Assembly: GCA_046080565.1 (NCBI GenBank)
Contig: JBJTUF010000056.1
Span: 1 to 20,179 of the forward strand
From: Cuspidothrix sp046080565
GTDB lineage: Bacteria > Cyanobacteriota > Cyanobacteriia > Cyanobacteriales > Nostocaceae
Reading direction: 5' to 3'
DNA: 20,179 nucleotides
Position numbers and translations under genes: made by a program
Notes under the pieces: model-generated
The model's database searches: none
Seen by the model: only the letters and a program-made list of their open reading frames with translations
What the model was told of the DNA's origin: nothing
Part shown: piece after piece, positions 1-7,017 of the stretch
How the letters are laid out: each line of letters opens with the position of its first letter
Position numbering within the stretch: position 1 is the stretch's first letter

Positions 1-71
1 AGCTGATTCCCAGTATACCCCTAGCGCGTTTTGGGTACATATGTATATAATTGGTAATATTTTTCATCTTC

Positions 72-109
72 GGTAGAACCACGGTATATTTTCCATTTAC
101 CGTTCTACC
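72..109 (+). terminator. Stem-loop followed by a T-run, terminator-like
   Basis: Arms GGTAGAAC (72-79) and GTTCTACC (102-109) are perfect complements. A smaller inner pairing, GGTA (83-86) with TACC (98-101), lies inside the loop, and the T-rich tail ATTTTTTCG follows. It could end a + strand transcript arriving from left of the window. No gene is visible between 1 and 157. Confidence 0.4.
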
Positions 110-157
110 ATTTTTTCGTTATATATTTCGGACAGGTCTAAAAGGTATATCATCATT

Positions 158-335
158 CTAACGAATTTTTGGTGCAATATCTTCTATAAAAACCTGTTCA
201 TCAGTCCTACCATCTGCCAACTTCACAAAATAAGGTATATCACCATCAGCAGCAAAAGTGACAGGTGCTGTAGAACTCAAAGTTTCCGCTTTTACCCCAG
301 TTGTGAAAACGAAAAAAAAAGACCAAAATACTCAT
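158..335 (-). pseudogene. Small exported protein, frameshifted in a 9-nt homopolymer
   Basis: On the minus strand an ATG at 335-333 opens a frame that stops after 29 codons. If one T is removed from the nine-T run (plus-strand A-run 312-320), a 58-residue product results. It begins MSILVFFFVFTTGVKA, a plausible Sec signal peptide with an AxA-like cleavage site after VKA. It continues with a short acidic domain containing DGDIPYFVKLADGRTDEQ and ends at TAG 160-158. The downstream frame has no start codon of its own, so the gene is broken, varies by homopolymer slippage, or carries a sequencing error. A 7-bp stem-loop (336-342 with 348-354) lies immediately upstream of the start. The family is not recognised. 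Confidence 0.4.
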
Positions 336-378
336 AACCGAATACTTTTCGGTTAACCTCAAAAGCATGACATTGAGT

Positions 379-407
379 AGGTTGGGTGGAGGTACGAAAC
401 CCAACCT
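379..407. repeat. AGGTTGGGT...ACCCAACCT hairpin repeat
   Basis: Perfect 9-bp arms, AGGTTGGGT (379-387) and ACCCAACCT (399-407), enclose an 11-nt loop. The same arm motif recurs after nifN (15366-15483), so this is a member of a dispersed palindromic repeat family. No gene can be supported between 336 and 635. Confidence 0.5.
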
Positions 408-635
408 TGTATCTTAGAGGTATGTTAGAAGAAGTGGTAGATGCTGAGAAGTCAAGCCCTCACAGATGACTTTTTCTGCAAACCCTATTTATTACCTCAA
501 TGCGATCGCATCTCCTCAACCCCAAACTAAAATGAGCGATCGCCTGATACTGATTAATCCTAGTAGTTTTGCGGTATCCAACCAATATTTTAGAATAATT
601 GCTACACTGTATGATGTTCTATTGAAATCACAATC

Positions 636-932
636 ATGGCAGACATAACCTTTAGTGACAAAAACAAAATCACTGAAATTATCAATACATCCAGCCGTTT
701 GAAATATCTGATCAAGTTTACCTATCAAATTTCCCTAGAAGATATCGTCTCTGTACGAATAGATGGTAACAACTTCAAAATTGATGTAGAAACAGAAACA
801 GAGATGTTTCGGTTCAAAGCAAAAGGGTTGGACAACGTAATTATGAAAGATGTCGAAACGGGAATTATGCAATTAAAGTTTGATCCGGCATTAGCTCAAG
901 CAATTTACAACATCGTTGATGAATACCTGTAG
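636..932 (+). CDS. Hypothetical protein, 98 aa
   Basis: A 98-residue acidic protein beginning MADITFSDKNKITEIINTSS. No signal peptide, membrane segment or known motif is visible. The composition alternates charged and hydrophobic residues, and the end (DPALAQAIYNIVDEYL) looks like an amphipathic helix. No strong Shine-Dalgarno sequence precedes the ATG. It stands alone, about 690 bp from the next gene on the right, inside the nifD element. Residue composition and the lack of a competing antisense frame suggest a real gene, but I do not recognise the family and propose no function. Confidence 0.6.
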   Translation: MADITFSDKNKITEIINTSSRLKYLIKFTYQISLEDIVSVRIDGNNFKIDVETETEMFRFKAKGLDNVIMKDVETGIMQLKFDPALAQAIYNIVDEYL

Positions 933-1062
933 TAAATTTTTTGTGGTTGCTCTACTAAACAAATTAAATTCGGTAATTGTTAACAACGAAATGGCTGGAG
1001 TCTAGAAACTCTCATATAGGTATAAATTTTACAAAACAGAGTAAAAACTATTGTAGTATAAT

Positions 1063-1190
1063 AAGTAGGTGAACATAAAAAATTAAAGGTATGTAAAGAA
1101 AAGTAAAATCTCTCAAAACCTCTTCACTCTTGCCTCTTGCCTCTTGCCTTTTGCCTTGCCATAACGACAATTTTCAATGCTAACCTACTT
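1063..1190. mobile_element. MITE family 1, copy A (128 bp)
   Basis: The sequence is bounded by AAGTAGGT (1063-1070) and ACCTACTT (1183-1190). With flanking bases the inverted ends extend to about 14 bp with one mismatch (TATAATAAGTAGGT against TATAGTAAGTAGGT). The interior has a run of heptamers of the type CTTGCCT (about 1130-1160). The whole unit matches the reverse complement of 7470-7597 along its length, with the same 128-bp size and only scattered substitutions. It encodes no protein, so mobility would depend on a transposase elsewhere. A TA target duplication fits the better-defined copy B. Confidence 0.75.
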
Positions 1191-1238
1191 ACTATAAAGA
1201 GAAAAATAAATCATTTATAGTATCAATATGGAAATTAC

Positions 1239-1359
1239 TATAGGACTCCTATTTGATTTTTGAACAAGACTCAGTAGGTATCAATTCTGGCTTTCCTGTT
1301 CCCTGTTCCCTGTTCCCTGACCACACAAGTAAATTCAGGAATCAAACCGGATTCCTATA
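1239..1359. mobile_element. MITE family 2 with TATAGGA-type ends (121 bp)
   Basis: The left end TATAGGACTCC (1239-1249) and the right end GGATTCCTATA (1349-1359) are inverted repeats with one mismatch, and the similarity continues inward (TTTGATT against AATCAAA). The interior contains about three tandem copies of TGTTCCC (around 1297-1318). There is no coding capacity. The layout, with TA-bounded short inverted ends and a non-coding interior, is that of a miniature inverted-repeat element. Only one copy is in the window. Confidence 0.5.
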
Positions 1360-1423
1360 TGTGGAAGACTTTTTATATTAAACCCAATGAAATCGGGATT
1401 TTATGTCACCGTAGTGACTTTAA

Positions 1424-1537
1424 GAAAATTTTACAGCGGAGGTTTTAGAAAGAATTGCTGAGAAGATTGATAGAATTCAAGTTAATGGGAGTTTGGATAG
1501 TATTTTGACTGATTTGATTAATATTAATCGAGAGTAA
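1424..1537 (+). pseudogene. C-terminal remnant of an unknown gene
   Basis: After a TAA at 1421-1423 a frame without a start codon runs to TAA 1535-1537. It encodes a peptide with AEVLERIAEKIDRIQVNGSL and then SILTDLININ, which reads like a helical protein C-terminus. There is no plausible start and no upstream continuation, because MITE family 2 and unrelated sequence precede it. I read it as a gene tail left after deletion, possibly chance. The rest of the 933-1620 gap holds the two MITEs. Confidence 0.2.
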
Positions 1538-1620
1538 TAGGAGTAAATAAGAAATTAGTCATCGTATCTCTTCTATATGGTAGTGCGATCGCCTGTGTAG
1601 TTGGTGTATGGTAAAGGGGT

Positions 1621-2232
1621 ATGAATCAAAAAGGTTGGAGTGTGTCCCCTGATATGATTGTCATTCCCCAACAACCACCAAAAATGACCATTGAGGAATA
1701 TCTCGCATGGGAACTTGACCAAGATATTCGCTATGAATATATCAACGGCGAAGTTTTTGCCATGACTGGTGGTACAATTCCCCACAATGATATTGCTCTC
1801 AATCTTTACAGACCTCTATATTCTCATCTTCGACCTAGAGGTTGTCGAGTTAATGTGTCAGATGTGAAGGTACAAGTTACCCCTAAAAGCCCATACTTCT
1901 ATCCTGATCTTATCGTCAGTTGTCACCCTGATGACCTCAATGCCCGTAAATTTATTCAAAATCCCAAATTAATTGTTGAGGTTCTTTCTCCTGGTACAAG
2001 CAGTAAAGATAGAGGGGAAAAATTCAGATATTATCTAACAATCCCCAGTTTACAAGAATATATCTTGATTGATTCTGAAAAAATCTCTGTTGAACGTTAC
2101 TGTCGAGGAGAAGGAAGAATGTGGCTTTATTATCCATACACAAGTGGAGACATCATCACCCTATCAAGCATTGAATTTGAATTTCCCATAGAAATGCTTT
2201 ATGATGGTGTGGGATTGGAAACAGAAACATAA
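1621..2232 (+). CDS. Uma2 family (DUF820) endonuclease-fold protein
   Basis: A 203-residue protein of the Uma2/DUF820 family, which has a PD-(D/E)XK nuclease fold and is greatly expanded in cyanobacteria. Visible family signatures are MTIEEYLAWE near residues 22-31, YINGEVFAMTGGT at 40-52, FYPDLIVS with the likely metal-binding Asp96, and KLIVEVLSPGTSSKDRGEKF with Glu120, followed by IPSLQEYILID. Met22 begins the conserved core, so the true start could be 1654 or 1684 rather than 1621. It lies in the nifD element with no partner gene that would reveal a substrate. Cellular function is unknown for most members; a nuclease role is inferred from the fold. A second, divergent member is at 19472-20065. 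Confidence 0.85.
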   Translation: MNQKGWSVSPDMIVIPQQPPKMTIEEYLAWELDQDIRYEYINGEVFAMTGGTIPHNDIALNLYRPLYSHLRPRGCRVNVSDVKVQVTPKSPYFYPDLIVSCHPDDLNARKFIQNPKLIVEVLSPGTSSKDRGEKFRYYLTIPSLQEYILIDSEKISVERYCRGEGRMWLYYPYTSGDIITLSSIEFEFPIEMLYDGVGLETET

Positions 2233-2293
2233 AATCACATTTGCCAAATAACTCTGATTAATGTCAGCTAAAACTTAATCCCTTATTAAAATT

Positions 2294-2872
2294 ATGACCA
2301 AGCGTAAGAAAAGCAATCTGCAATGGATTAAAGAAACTCTAGAACTGGATAACGATCATCACTGGGAAGGGCCTGATGGCTATAAAATTTTTGTAGCTGG
2401 AAGAGGTGCAGTTCGCTTTAATGTTCCTCAGAATTGGGTGTTTGAACCAAAAGAGAAATCTTTTAAATTCATGGATAAAAAACCACCTAATGATGATTGT
2501 TGTTTAGAGGTATCTTATAGTCATCTACCTCCTAACGACTGGACTCTATTTCCCCTCAAATCTACTTTAAAGAAAATCATGGAAGATGATAGCCGTGATG
2601 TCATTGAAAGAGGAGAAGTAATTCAAGTTAAGCGACAAACTGCTAGAATTATGTGGTGTCAAATTAAATTTATTGATACTCAAACTGAACCCAGGGAAGC
2701 ATTTTCTAGAACTTGTGTAGGTTTAGGTTCAAATATTCAATGTTTAATTACTTTTGATTATTGGGCAGATCAAGCAGAAGAATTAATTCCTATTTGGGAT
2801 GAAGTAATGCGGAGTTTAACACTAGGTTTATATATTCGTGATCCGCGCACTGGTTTAGCTTATCCTGACTGA
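2294..2872 (+). CDS. Hypothetical protein, 192 aa, possible PsbP/DUF1795-like fold
   Basis: A 192-residue soluble protein without signal peptide or membrane segment. The N-terminus is basic (MTKRKKSNLQWIK). The middle alternates short predicted strands, for example VRFNVPQNWVFEP (40-52), LEVSYSHLPP (71-80) and ARIMWCQIKFID (117-128). It ends with a strand and helix (CLITFDYWADQAEELIPIWD). The 'P-x-W' start followed by paired strands and a late helix resembles PsbP/DUF1795-type folds; this is a weak impression, not a family match. Only 16 bp separate it from the SUKH gene downstream, so the two are probably cotranscribed. It could belong to the same immunity-like cassette. Confidence 0.65.
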   Translation: MTKRKKSNLQWIKETLELDNDHHWEGPDGYKIFVAGRGAVRFNVPQNWVFEPKEKSFKFMDKKPPNDDCCLEVSYSHLPPNDWTLFPLKSTLKKIMEDDSRDVIERGEVIQVKRQTARIMWCQIKFIDTQTEPREAFSRTCVGLGSNIQCLITFDYWADQAEELIPIWDEVMRSLTLGLYIRDPRTGLAYPD

Positions 2873-2888
2873 AAGAACATCAATAAAA

Positions 2889-3638
2889 ATGAGAGCAGTT
2901 TTTCAAGAAATTTGCCAAAAATTAGCCTTACTGCAAACAAAAGAGCAGATATATTATAATGCAGTTTTTGGTTCACAAAAACATAAATATTATCTAAACC
3001 CTTGCTTAACAGCAGCAGAAATAATTGCATTTGAACAACGTCATCAAATCACTTTACCAGAAGATTATCGAAACTTTTTAATGTATGTAGGTAATGGAGG
3101 AGCAGGCCCCCATTATGGATTATTTCCCTTAGAGCATTCAGTTCGGGAAGTTCAAGAAAAGATGATTGAAGTACCGGAAGAATACTGGCATAGATTAATG
3201 CTGTTACGCACTAGGAGCAAACTTACAGAAGATGAATATTTAGAAATACAACAAATTTATCAAAAGAGGCGGGAATTTGTAGAAAATAAATTGCAAAAAG
3301 GAGAAGTAAATTATGATTTTTTAAAAGATGAATTTCCCTTAAATAATGCTGATGCTTCAGATGCAATTTATAAAAGAATAAATGTAGAAACAGATAACTA
3401 TTATTTTATCGAAGCTGATTATCCTCTTAATGGTTGTTTTCCAATTAATGAGCGAGGATGCGGTTGGATGACAGTATTAGTTATTAGTGGTGAACAACGT
3501 GGTAAAATTTGGGTAGCTGGAGAGGGTTGGTTGCCAGAATTTAATTATAAACAATCTGAACAAAAGGACTTTCTGAGTTGGTATATGCAATGGGTAGATA
3601 ATGCTATTAGTAGTATTAGTAAATTTGAGGTTAAATAG
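2889..3638 (+). CDS. SMI1/KNR4 (SUKH) domain protein
   Basis: A 249-residue protein with a recognisable SUKH core. EIIAFEQRHQITLPEDYRNF (about residues 44-63) followed by LMYVGNGGAGPHYGLFPLE (64-82) matches the family pattern of helix, 'LP.DY..FL...NGG', then 'G..pL'. Bacterial SUKH proteins are often immunity proteins that bind and neutralise nuclease or other polymorphic toxins; this is known for the superfamily and inferred here. The C-terminal half has strands with VLVISGEQRGKIWVAGEGW (193-211), usual for long family members. It follows the unknown gene at 2294-2872 by 16 bp and is followed by a broken ADP-ribosylglycohydrolase, another fold used as an immunity protein. No toxin gene is visible in the window. 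Confidence 0.85.
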   Translation: MRAVFQEICQKLALLQTKEQIYYNAVFGSQKHKYYLNPCLTAAEIIAFEQRHQITLPEDYRNFLMYVGNGGAGPHYGLFPLEHSVREVQEKMIEVPEEYWHRLMLLRTRSKLTEDEYLEIQQIYQKRREFVENKLQKGEVNYDFLKDEFPLNNADASDAIYKRINVETDNYYFIEADYPLNGCFPINERGCGWMTVLVISGEQRGKIWVAGEGWLPEFNYKQSEQKDFLSWYMQWVDNAISSISKFEVK

Positions 3639-3680
3639 ATGTTTCTATGTTGAGTTAATTTTAGAAAAATGGAGGAAAAT

Positions 3681-3773
3681 ATGTTAGGAGCAGTTGCAGG
3701 TGATATTATTGGCTTAGTGTATGAATGTCCTAATCATCCTGGCTACAGTTATATATACATATATGCCCTTTAA
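3681..3773 (+). pseudogene. ADP-ribosylglycohydrolase N-terminal remnant
   Basis: A 30-codon frame begins MLGAVAGDIIGLVYE, close to the conserved N-terminus of ADP-ribosylglycohydrolase family proteins (typically MLGA.AGDIIGS.YE), then loses similarity and stops at 3771-3773 after a TATATACATATAT tract. The full family is several hundred residues with metal-binding Asp motifs, none of which are present. GGAGG at 3671-3675 would have served as ribosome-binding site. I read it as the 5' stump of a gene lost by deletion. It directly follows the SUKH gene. Confidence 0.65.
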
Positions 3774-3796
3774 GGAAAAGCCAAAATTGTGACCTT

Positions 3797-4999
3797 GTGA
3801 AGTATATGTTTCTCAATCATTATATGCTGCAACAGTTTTCCCACCAAGTCTTAGTAAAATCAAGTATTGTTGGATGTCTGTTTCTTTCCAGTTCCCTAAT
3901 TTCCTTACAATCTACCATCGCCAATCCGCAAATTTTAACTACGCCACAAGCAAAAACGATCGCTCAACAACTTCTTCAAGAGGCGATCGCCAAAGAGAAA
4001 CTCGATCACACGGCAAAAGTCGTTAAAATTGCTCGAATTGCTAAGGTAGAGACATGGATGTACAATCCTGTACCTTATTGGAAAATTGCGATCGCGGATC
4101 AGCGTCAAAGCTTAGTTTATTTCACCACTGATAATGGTAACTTTAGAGTCTTGATGCAAAAGAACGGGCAAAATATCCATTCTTTAGGAAAACCTGCCCA
4201 AGAAATTCCGCCACCGGAAATGATCACAAAAGCGATTCGTCTGGCGAAAGAATGGGGCTATCCTGGACAACCCTTATTAAAAAATATTTCATCTGAAAAG
4301 AAAACTTGGGCAAGCGGTTGTGAAAATATTTCTGCCCCTTATGCTTGCGATCCCTTTCTTCGCCAAGGTTGGAAAATTACCATTTCCCACCAACGCCAAA
4401 GTTGGGTATTTCAAGGTGAAACAACCGACGATTTACAATTGATTGCACGTAGTAATCCTGTTATTGAACGCGGTTTACCGATGCCAGCGAGTAACGAAAT
4501 CAAACGCATCGCCAGCAACCACTTGCAAATATTACCCTCAGTTGTTCTGATTACTAAAATCGAGCCTCAAACCTTTACCAATAGCTGTTTAGGACTAGGG
4601 AATTTAGCTGAATCCTGCGCTCAACAAACAATTCGGGGCTATCGTGTAACAGTCGTGGGAAAGTCGCCAGCAGGGCAAATATATCGCATTAGTAATCATA
4701 AAGTTAATATTCGCACCGAAGCGATCGCCGGACTTCCCAACCGCACCGATGAATTACCAACAGCGATCGCTCGCAAAGTATTCAACGCCGCCCAATCAGA
4801 CTTAAAAAAACCCATTGCCAATCTTAGCATTACTCAAATTGCACCAAGATTCCATTGTCTCCGCAGTCCCACAGCTGCACCTAATCAACCTTGTATACCA
4901 ACACAACGCCTTGAGGGTTGGAACATCACAGTGACAAATTTCCAGAGATCACTGACTTACACGGTCAATCTCAACGGCAAGATTCTTAGGAAACGATAG
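3797..4999 (+). CDS. Exported protein with four tandem repeat domains
   Basis: A 400-residue protein with an N-terminal signal sequence. A hydrophobic stretch (VGCLFLSSSLISL, residues 25-37) ends in a plausible cleavage site after STIA (residue 42). The GTG at 3797 is the longest start; ATGs at 3806 or 3824 give a more normal signal peptide. The mature part contains four repeats of about 75-80 residues (roughly 49-121, 138-220, 230-308, 319-400). Each has a helix, a strand, a variable loop, then a W/Y-x-I/V-T/A-I/V strand: YWKIAIA, GWKITIS, GYRVTVV, GWNITVT. Repeats 2-4 carry a Cys pair in the loop (175/184, 264/274, 354/366), suggesting disulfides in an oxidising compartment. The gene is richer in HIP1 sites than its neighbours. 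PepSY-like architecture is possible, but I do not assign a family. Confidence 0.75.
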   Translation: MKYMFLNHYMLQQFSHQVLVKSSIVGCLFLSSSLISLQSTIANPQILTTPQAKTIAQQLLQEAIAKEKLDHTAKVVKIARIAKVETWMYNPVPYWKIAIADQRQSLVYFTTDNGNFRVLMQKNGQNIHSLGKPAQEIPPPEMITKAIRLAKEWGYPGQPLLKNISSEKKTWASGCENISAPYACDPFLRQGWKITISHQRQSWVFQGETTDDLQLIARSNPVIERGLPMPASNEIKRIASNHLQILPSVVLITKIEPQTFTNSCLGLGNLAESCAQQTIRGYRVTVVGKSPAGQIYRISNHKVNIRTEAIAGLPNRTDELPTAIARKVFNAAQSDLKKPIANLSITQIAPRFHCLRSPTAAPNQPCIPTQRLEGWNITVTNFQRSLTYTVNLNGKILRKR

Positions 5000-5023
5000 C
5001 ATAACCGGAGTTAATGACAATTG

Positions 5024-5110
5024 TTAAAGAAATCAATCATTACCAAAAATCCCAACTTACAAATTATTTTATCAACTCATTCCCCTCATATTCTTGATGA
5101 TCTTGAACAG
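5024..5110 (+). pseudogene. AAA-ATPase C-terminal remnant
   Basis: The translation NPNLQIILSTHSPHILDDL (about 5051-5107) matches the conserved segment after Walker B in AAA_21/OLD-type ATPases, where 'QII.TTHSP..L' contains the switch histidine. No Walker A or Walker B lies upstream; the preceding gene is the unrelated exported protein, and no start codon with a ribosome site is near. The following residues (EQKKQYQKVQERLNYQ) do not continue the family convincingly. This is the scrap of a deleted gene. Confidence 0.5.
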
Positions 5111-5323
5111 AAAAAGCAATATCAAAAGGTTCAGGAACGCCTGAACTACCAGAATAAAATTCTTTTGCTCGAATCTCAGGTTTTCGTGTTGTTCTACCAA
5201 TTCTATGAATTGTTTAAGATAAACTGTTATTGCTTCTTTCCATGCACTGTCATAGTCTGAGTTTGGTTGGTAGTTTATCCCTGAAAAGATATGTTTTGCT
5301 ATTCTATAATTATAACATGACAA
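5072..5323 (-). other. Doubtful 83-codon frame behind xisA
   Basis: A minus-strand frame opening three bases past the xisA stop codon, with ATG at 5323. Its first half, containing YDSAWKEAITVYLKQFIEL, resembles the start of cyanobacterial DUF4351/Rpn-type cytosolic proteins as I remember them. The second half is low-complexity hydrophobic and overlaps the AAA remnant on the other strand. It is most likely a truncated remnant rather than a working gene. Together with the AAA scrap it fills the 5000-5326 gap, which looks like a zone of accumulated deletions. Confidence 0.2.
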
Positions 5324-5326
5324 AAA

Positions 5327-6622
5327 CTAAACTCTACCTTTATAAATCATCTCTATATTTAATTTTTCCAACTCAATTTTTAACCTTTCATTCTCCATTT
5401 TCAAAAGCAAATTCTCATCCTTAATTAACTCAACCTCATTCCGTTTACTCAAAGCCTGATTTATTGCCAATTTCCGCATATCTAAAGAAAACCAACGTTG
5501 ATAAGTTTTCGTGTGAATCTGCACACTATGACCTAAATTATCCGCCGCAGCTTTAATCGGAATCCCTAAAATATGCGCTCTAATTGCCCAACCATGTCGT
5601 AAATCATAGGGTTTAAAATCTAAACCAATTTTTCTAAACCACCAACTCACCCTTTGAATTAAAGCTGTTATTTCTGCATAATTATTTTTATCTTTCTTAC
5701 TAATTTCTAACATCAACATTTCTAAATATTGAGGATTTCTTAAATCAAATTCCTCAATCCATTCTTTATATAATGGTAATGCTTCCCTTGCTCCTGTTTT
5801 ACAATCTTGATCAACCTTCCATGTTAAATCAAAATTTTCCTTATTTAACCACCAATTAACATCAGGATTGATAAATAATTCACGAGGACGTAAACCGAAA
5901 ACCGCCAACATTCCATATACCCATCGCCATAATTGCCAGCTATCTTTCACATCTTGATTAACTTGTTTACCTCGATGATTTATATATTCATCAAATTTGT
6001 AAAATCCTTTAACTATTTCTTTGTCAGTGGGAACATTGCGAGAATTACTTTCAGGAATTTTGGCATAATTAGTTAAGTTAATCTCAATTTTGAACAATTG
6101 ACAAAATACAGAAATTGCTCTCACAGCGTTATATTTTGCCCATTCTTTATCTATTTTATCAATCGCATTAATTAAAACTTCTCCAATTGCCAAATCATTA
6201 ACATTGGTATAACGTTTAATTCTGGTATGATAATAAAAGAAAGTATGCTCACTTTTAGTTGTGCGTTTATGGGTTTTAAAATATTCATTTTCAAAATTTT
6301 CCAATAATTCCCCAATAGTTGGTAAATCATTTTTAATAGCTTCCTTTCCTAAATATTTATCATTCCAAATAAAGATTTTTCTAGCAATTAATTTTCCTAA
6401 TTCATAAGCCTCTTCTTCTGCGGTTTTTAATCCCTCTAAATTCCCAGGAATGTTTAAACTTATGTTGTATTGTTTTTTACCATTGATATTTGCGTCACCG
6501 GGTTTGAGGGGTAAAGTTGCCCGTAATTGCAGACATCCATTGGATTCTCGAATTGTAACTCTGGTCTTTGCAGACTTCAAACGCAGATTTATCTGTTGTA
6601 TTTCTTGGTTTAAGTTTTTCAT
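5327..6622 (-). CDS. xisA: XisA-type site-specific recombinase of the nifD element
   Basis: A tyrosine recombinase of the XisA/XisC family, expected to excise the nifD element in differentiating heterocysts. Numbering is from the TTG at 6643, which extends the frame to 438 residues. Catalytic-type residues are Arg252 (GLRPREL), Lys282 (CKTG), the PYDLRHGWAIRAH block with Arg349, His372 (LGHS) and nucleophile Tyr381 (TYQRWF). The usual His of the HxxR box is Tyr346 here and in the nifK-element paralogue. Residues about 400-430 form a charged coiled-coil tail. I prefer the ATG at 6622 because similarity to the paralogue begins there. The assignment to nifD rests on its position inside that element. 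It lies about 1.4 kb from the element border, with a MITE-broken gene between. Confidence 0.88.
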   Translation of the reverse strand: MKNLNQEIQQINLRLKSAKTRVTIRESNGCLQLRATLPLKPGDANINGKKQYNISLNIPGNLEGLKTAEEEAYELGKLIARKIFIWNDKYLGKEAIKNDLPTIGELLENFENEYFKTHKRTTKSEHTFFYYHTRIKRYTNVNDLAIGEVLINAIDKIDKEWAKYNAVRAISVFCQLFKIEINLTNYAKIPESNSRNVPTDKEIVKGFYKFDEYINHRGKQVNQDVKDSWQLWRWVYGMLAVFGLRPRELFINPDVNWWLNKENFDLTWKVDQDCKTGAREALPLYKEWIEEFDLRNPQYLEMLMLEISKKDKNNYAEITALIQRVSWWFRKIGLDFKPYDLRHGWAIRAHILGIPIKAAADNLGHSVQIHTKTYQRWFSLDMRKLAINQALSKRNEVELIKDENLLLKMENERLKIELEKLNIEMIYKGRV

Positions 6623-6684
6623 GTAGCACCGTAAAATAGACAAACCTTTTAATTATTAGAATAAACTTAAACATGAAATAAATA

Positions 6685-6699
6685 TGTTAACTGTAAACA
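6685..6699 (-). promoter_or_regulatory. Dyad TGTTAACTGTAAACA upstream of xisA
   Basis: TGTT (6685-6688) and AACA (6696-6699) are inverted around a 7-bp spacer, 63-77 bp upstream of the ATG at 6622. It resembles an NtcA site (TGTA-N8-TACA) but has T in place of A and a spacer one base short, so binding is uncertain. NtcA-family binding upstream of xisA is known in Anabaena PCC 7120. Confidence 0.2.
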
Positions 6700-6872
6700 T
6701 CCAAAAATACCAAACTGATTATGTTTGGTATCTCAATATAAATTTGACTAGCATGACATTGTTGTAAGAACTGCATAATATCTAATTTGGTTAAATTTGC
6801 GATGCAGTATCTTTACTCAGCTATCTATAAAAAAATGTGATTATAGCATTAATTCCCACTATTTTCACTGCC

Positions 6873-7017
6873 ATATATAGCAATCCGATTTGAGTTATGA
6901 ACAAATAGTACAAATGATTTGGTAAGGGTAGGATACTCAAAGTCTTAATCTAGCTCGATTTATGTCAATAGTAACTATGATCTAATCGTTCTATAATCAT
7001 TTAGGATTGCTATATAT
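6873..7017. mobile_element. MITE family 3 with ATATATAGCAATCC ends (145 bp)
   Basis: Perfect 14-bp inverted ends, ATATATAGCAATCC (6873-6886) and GGATTGCTATATAT (7004-7017), flank a non-coding interior. The ends are compatible with a TA target. The right end supplies the present TAG stop (7010-7012) of the minus-strand gene at 7010-7875. Without the element that frame would run two codons further to a TGA, so the insertion barely changes the protein. The rest of the 6623-6872 spacer is AT-rich and shows only the dyad at 6685. Confidence 0.65.

Noticed and set aside
466..648. A 60-codon + strand frame before the 98-residue gene
   Set aside because: It spans a HIP1-containing, repeat-like stretch, has low-complexity residues, overlaps both the next start and an antisense frame, and has no ribosome site.
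1130..1160. Possible CRISPR-like array of CTTGCCT units
   Set aside because: Units are 7 bp and contiguous without spacers; it is a short tandem repeat inside MITE family 1.
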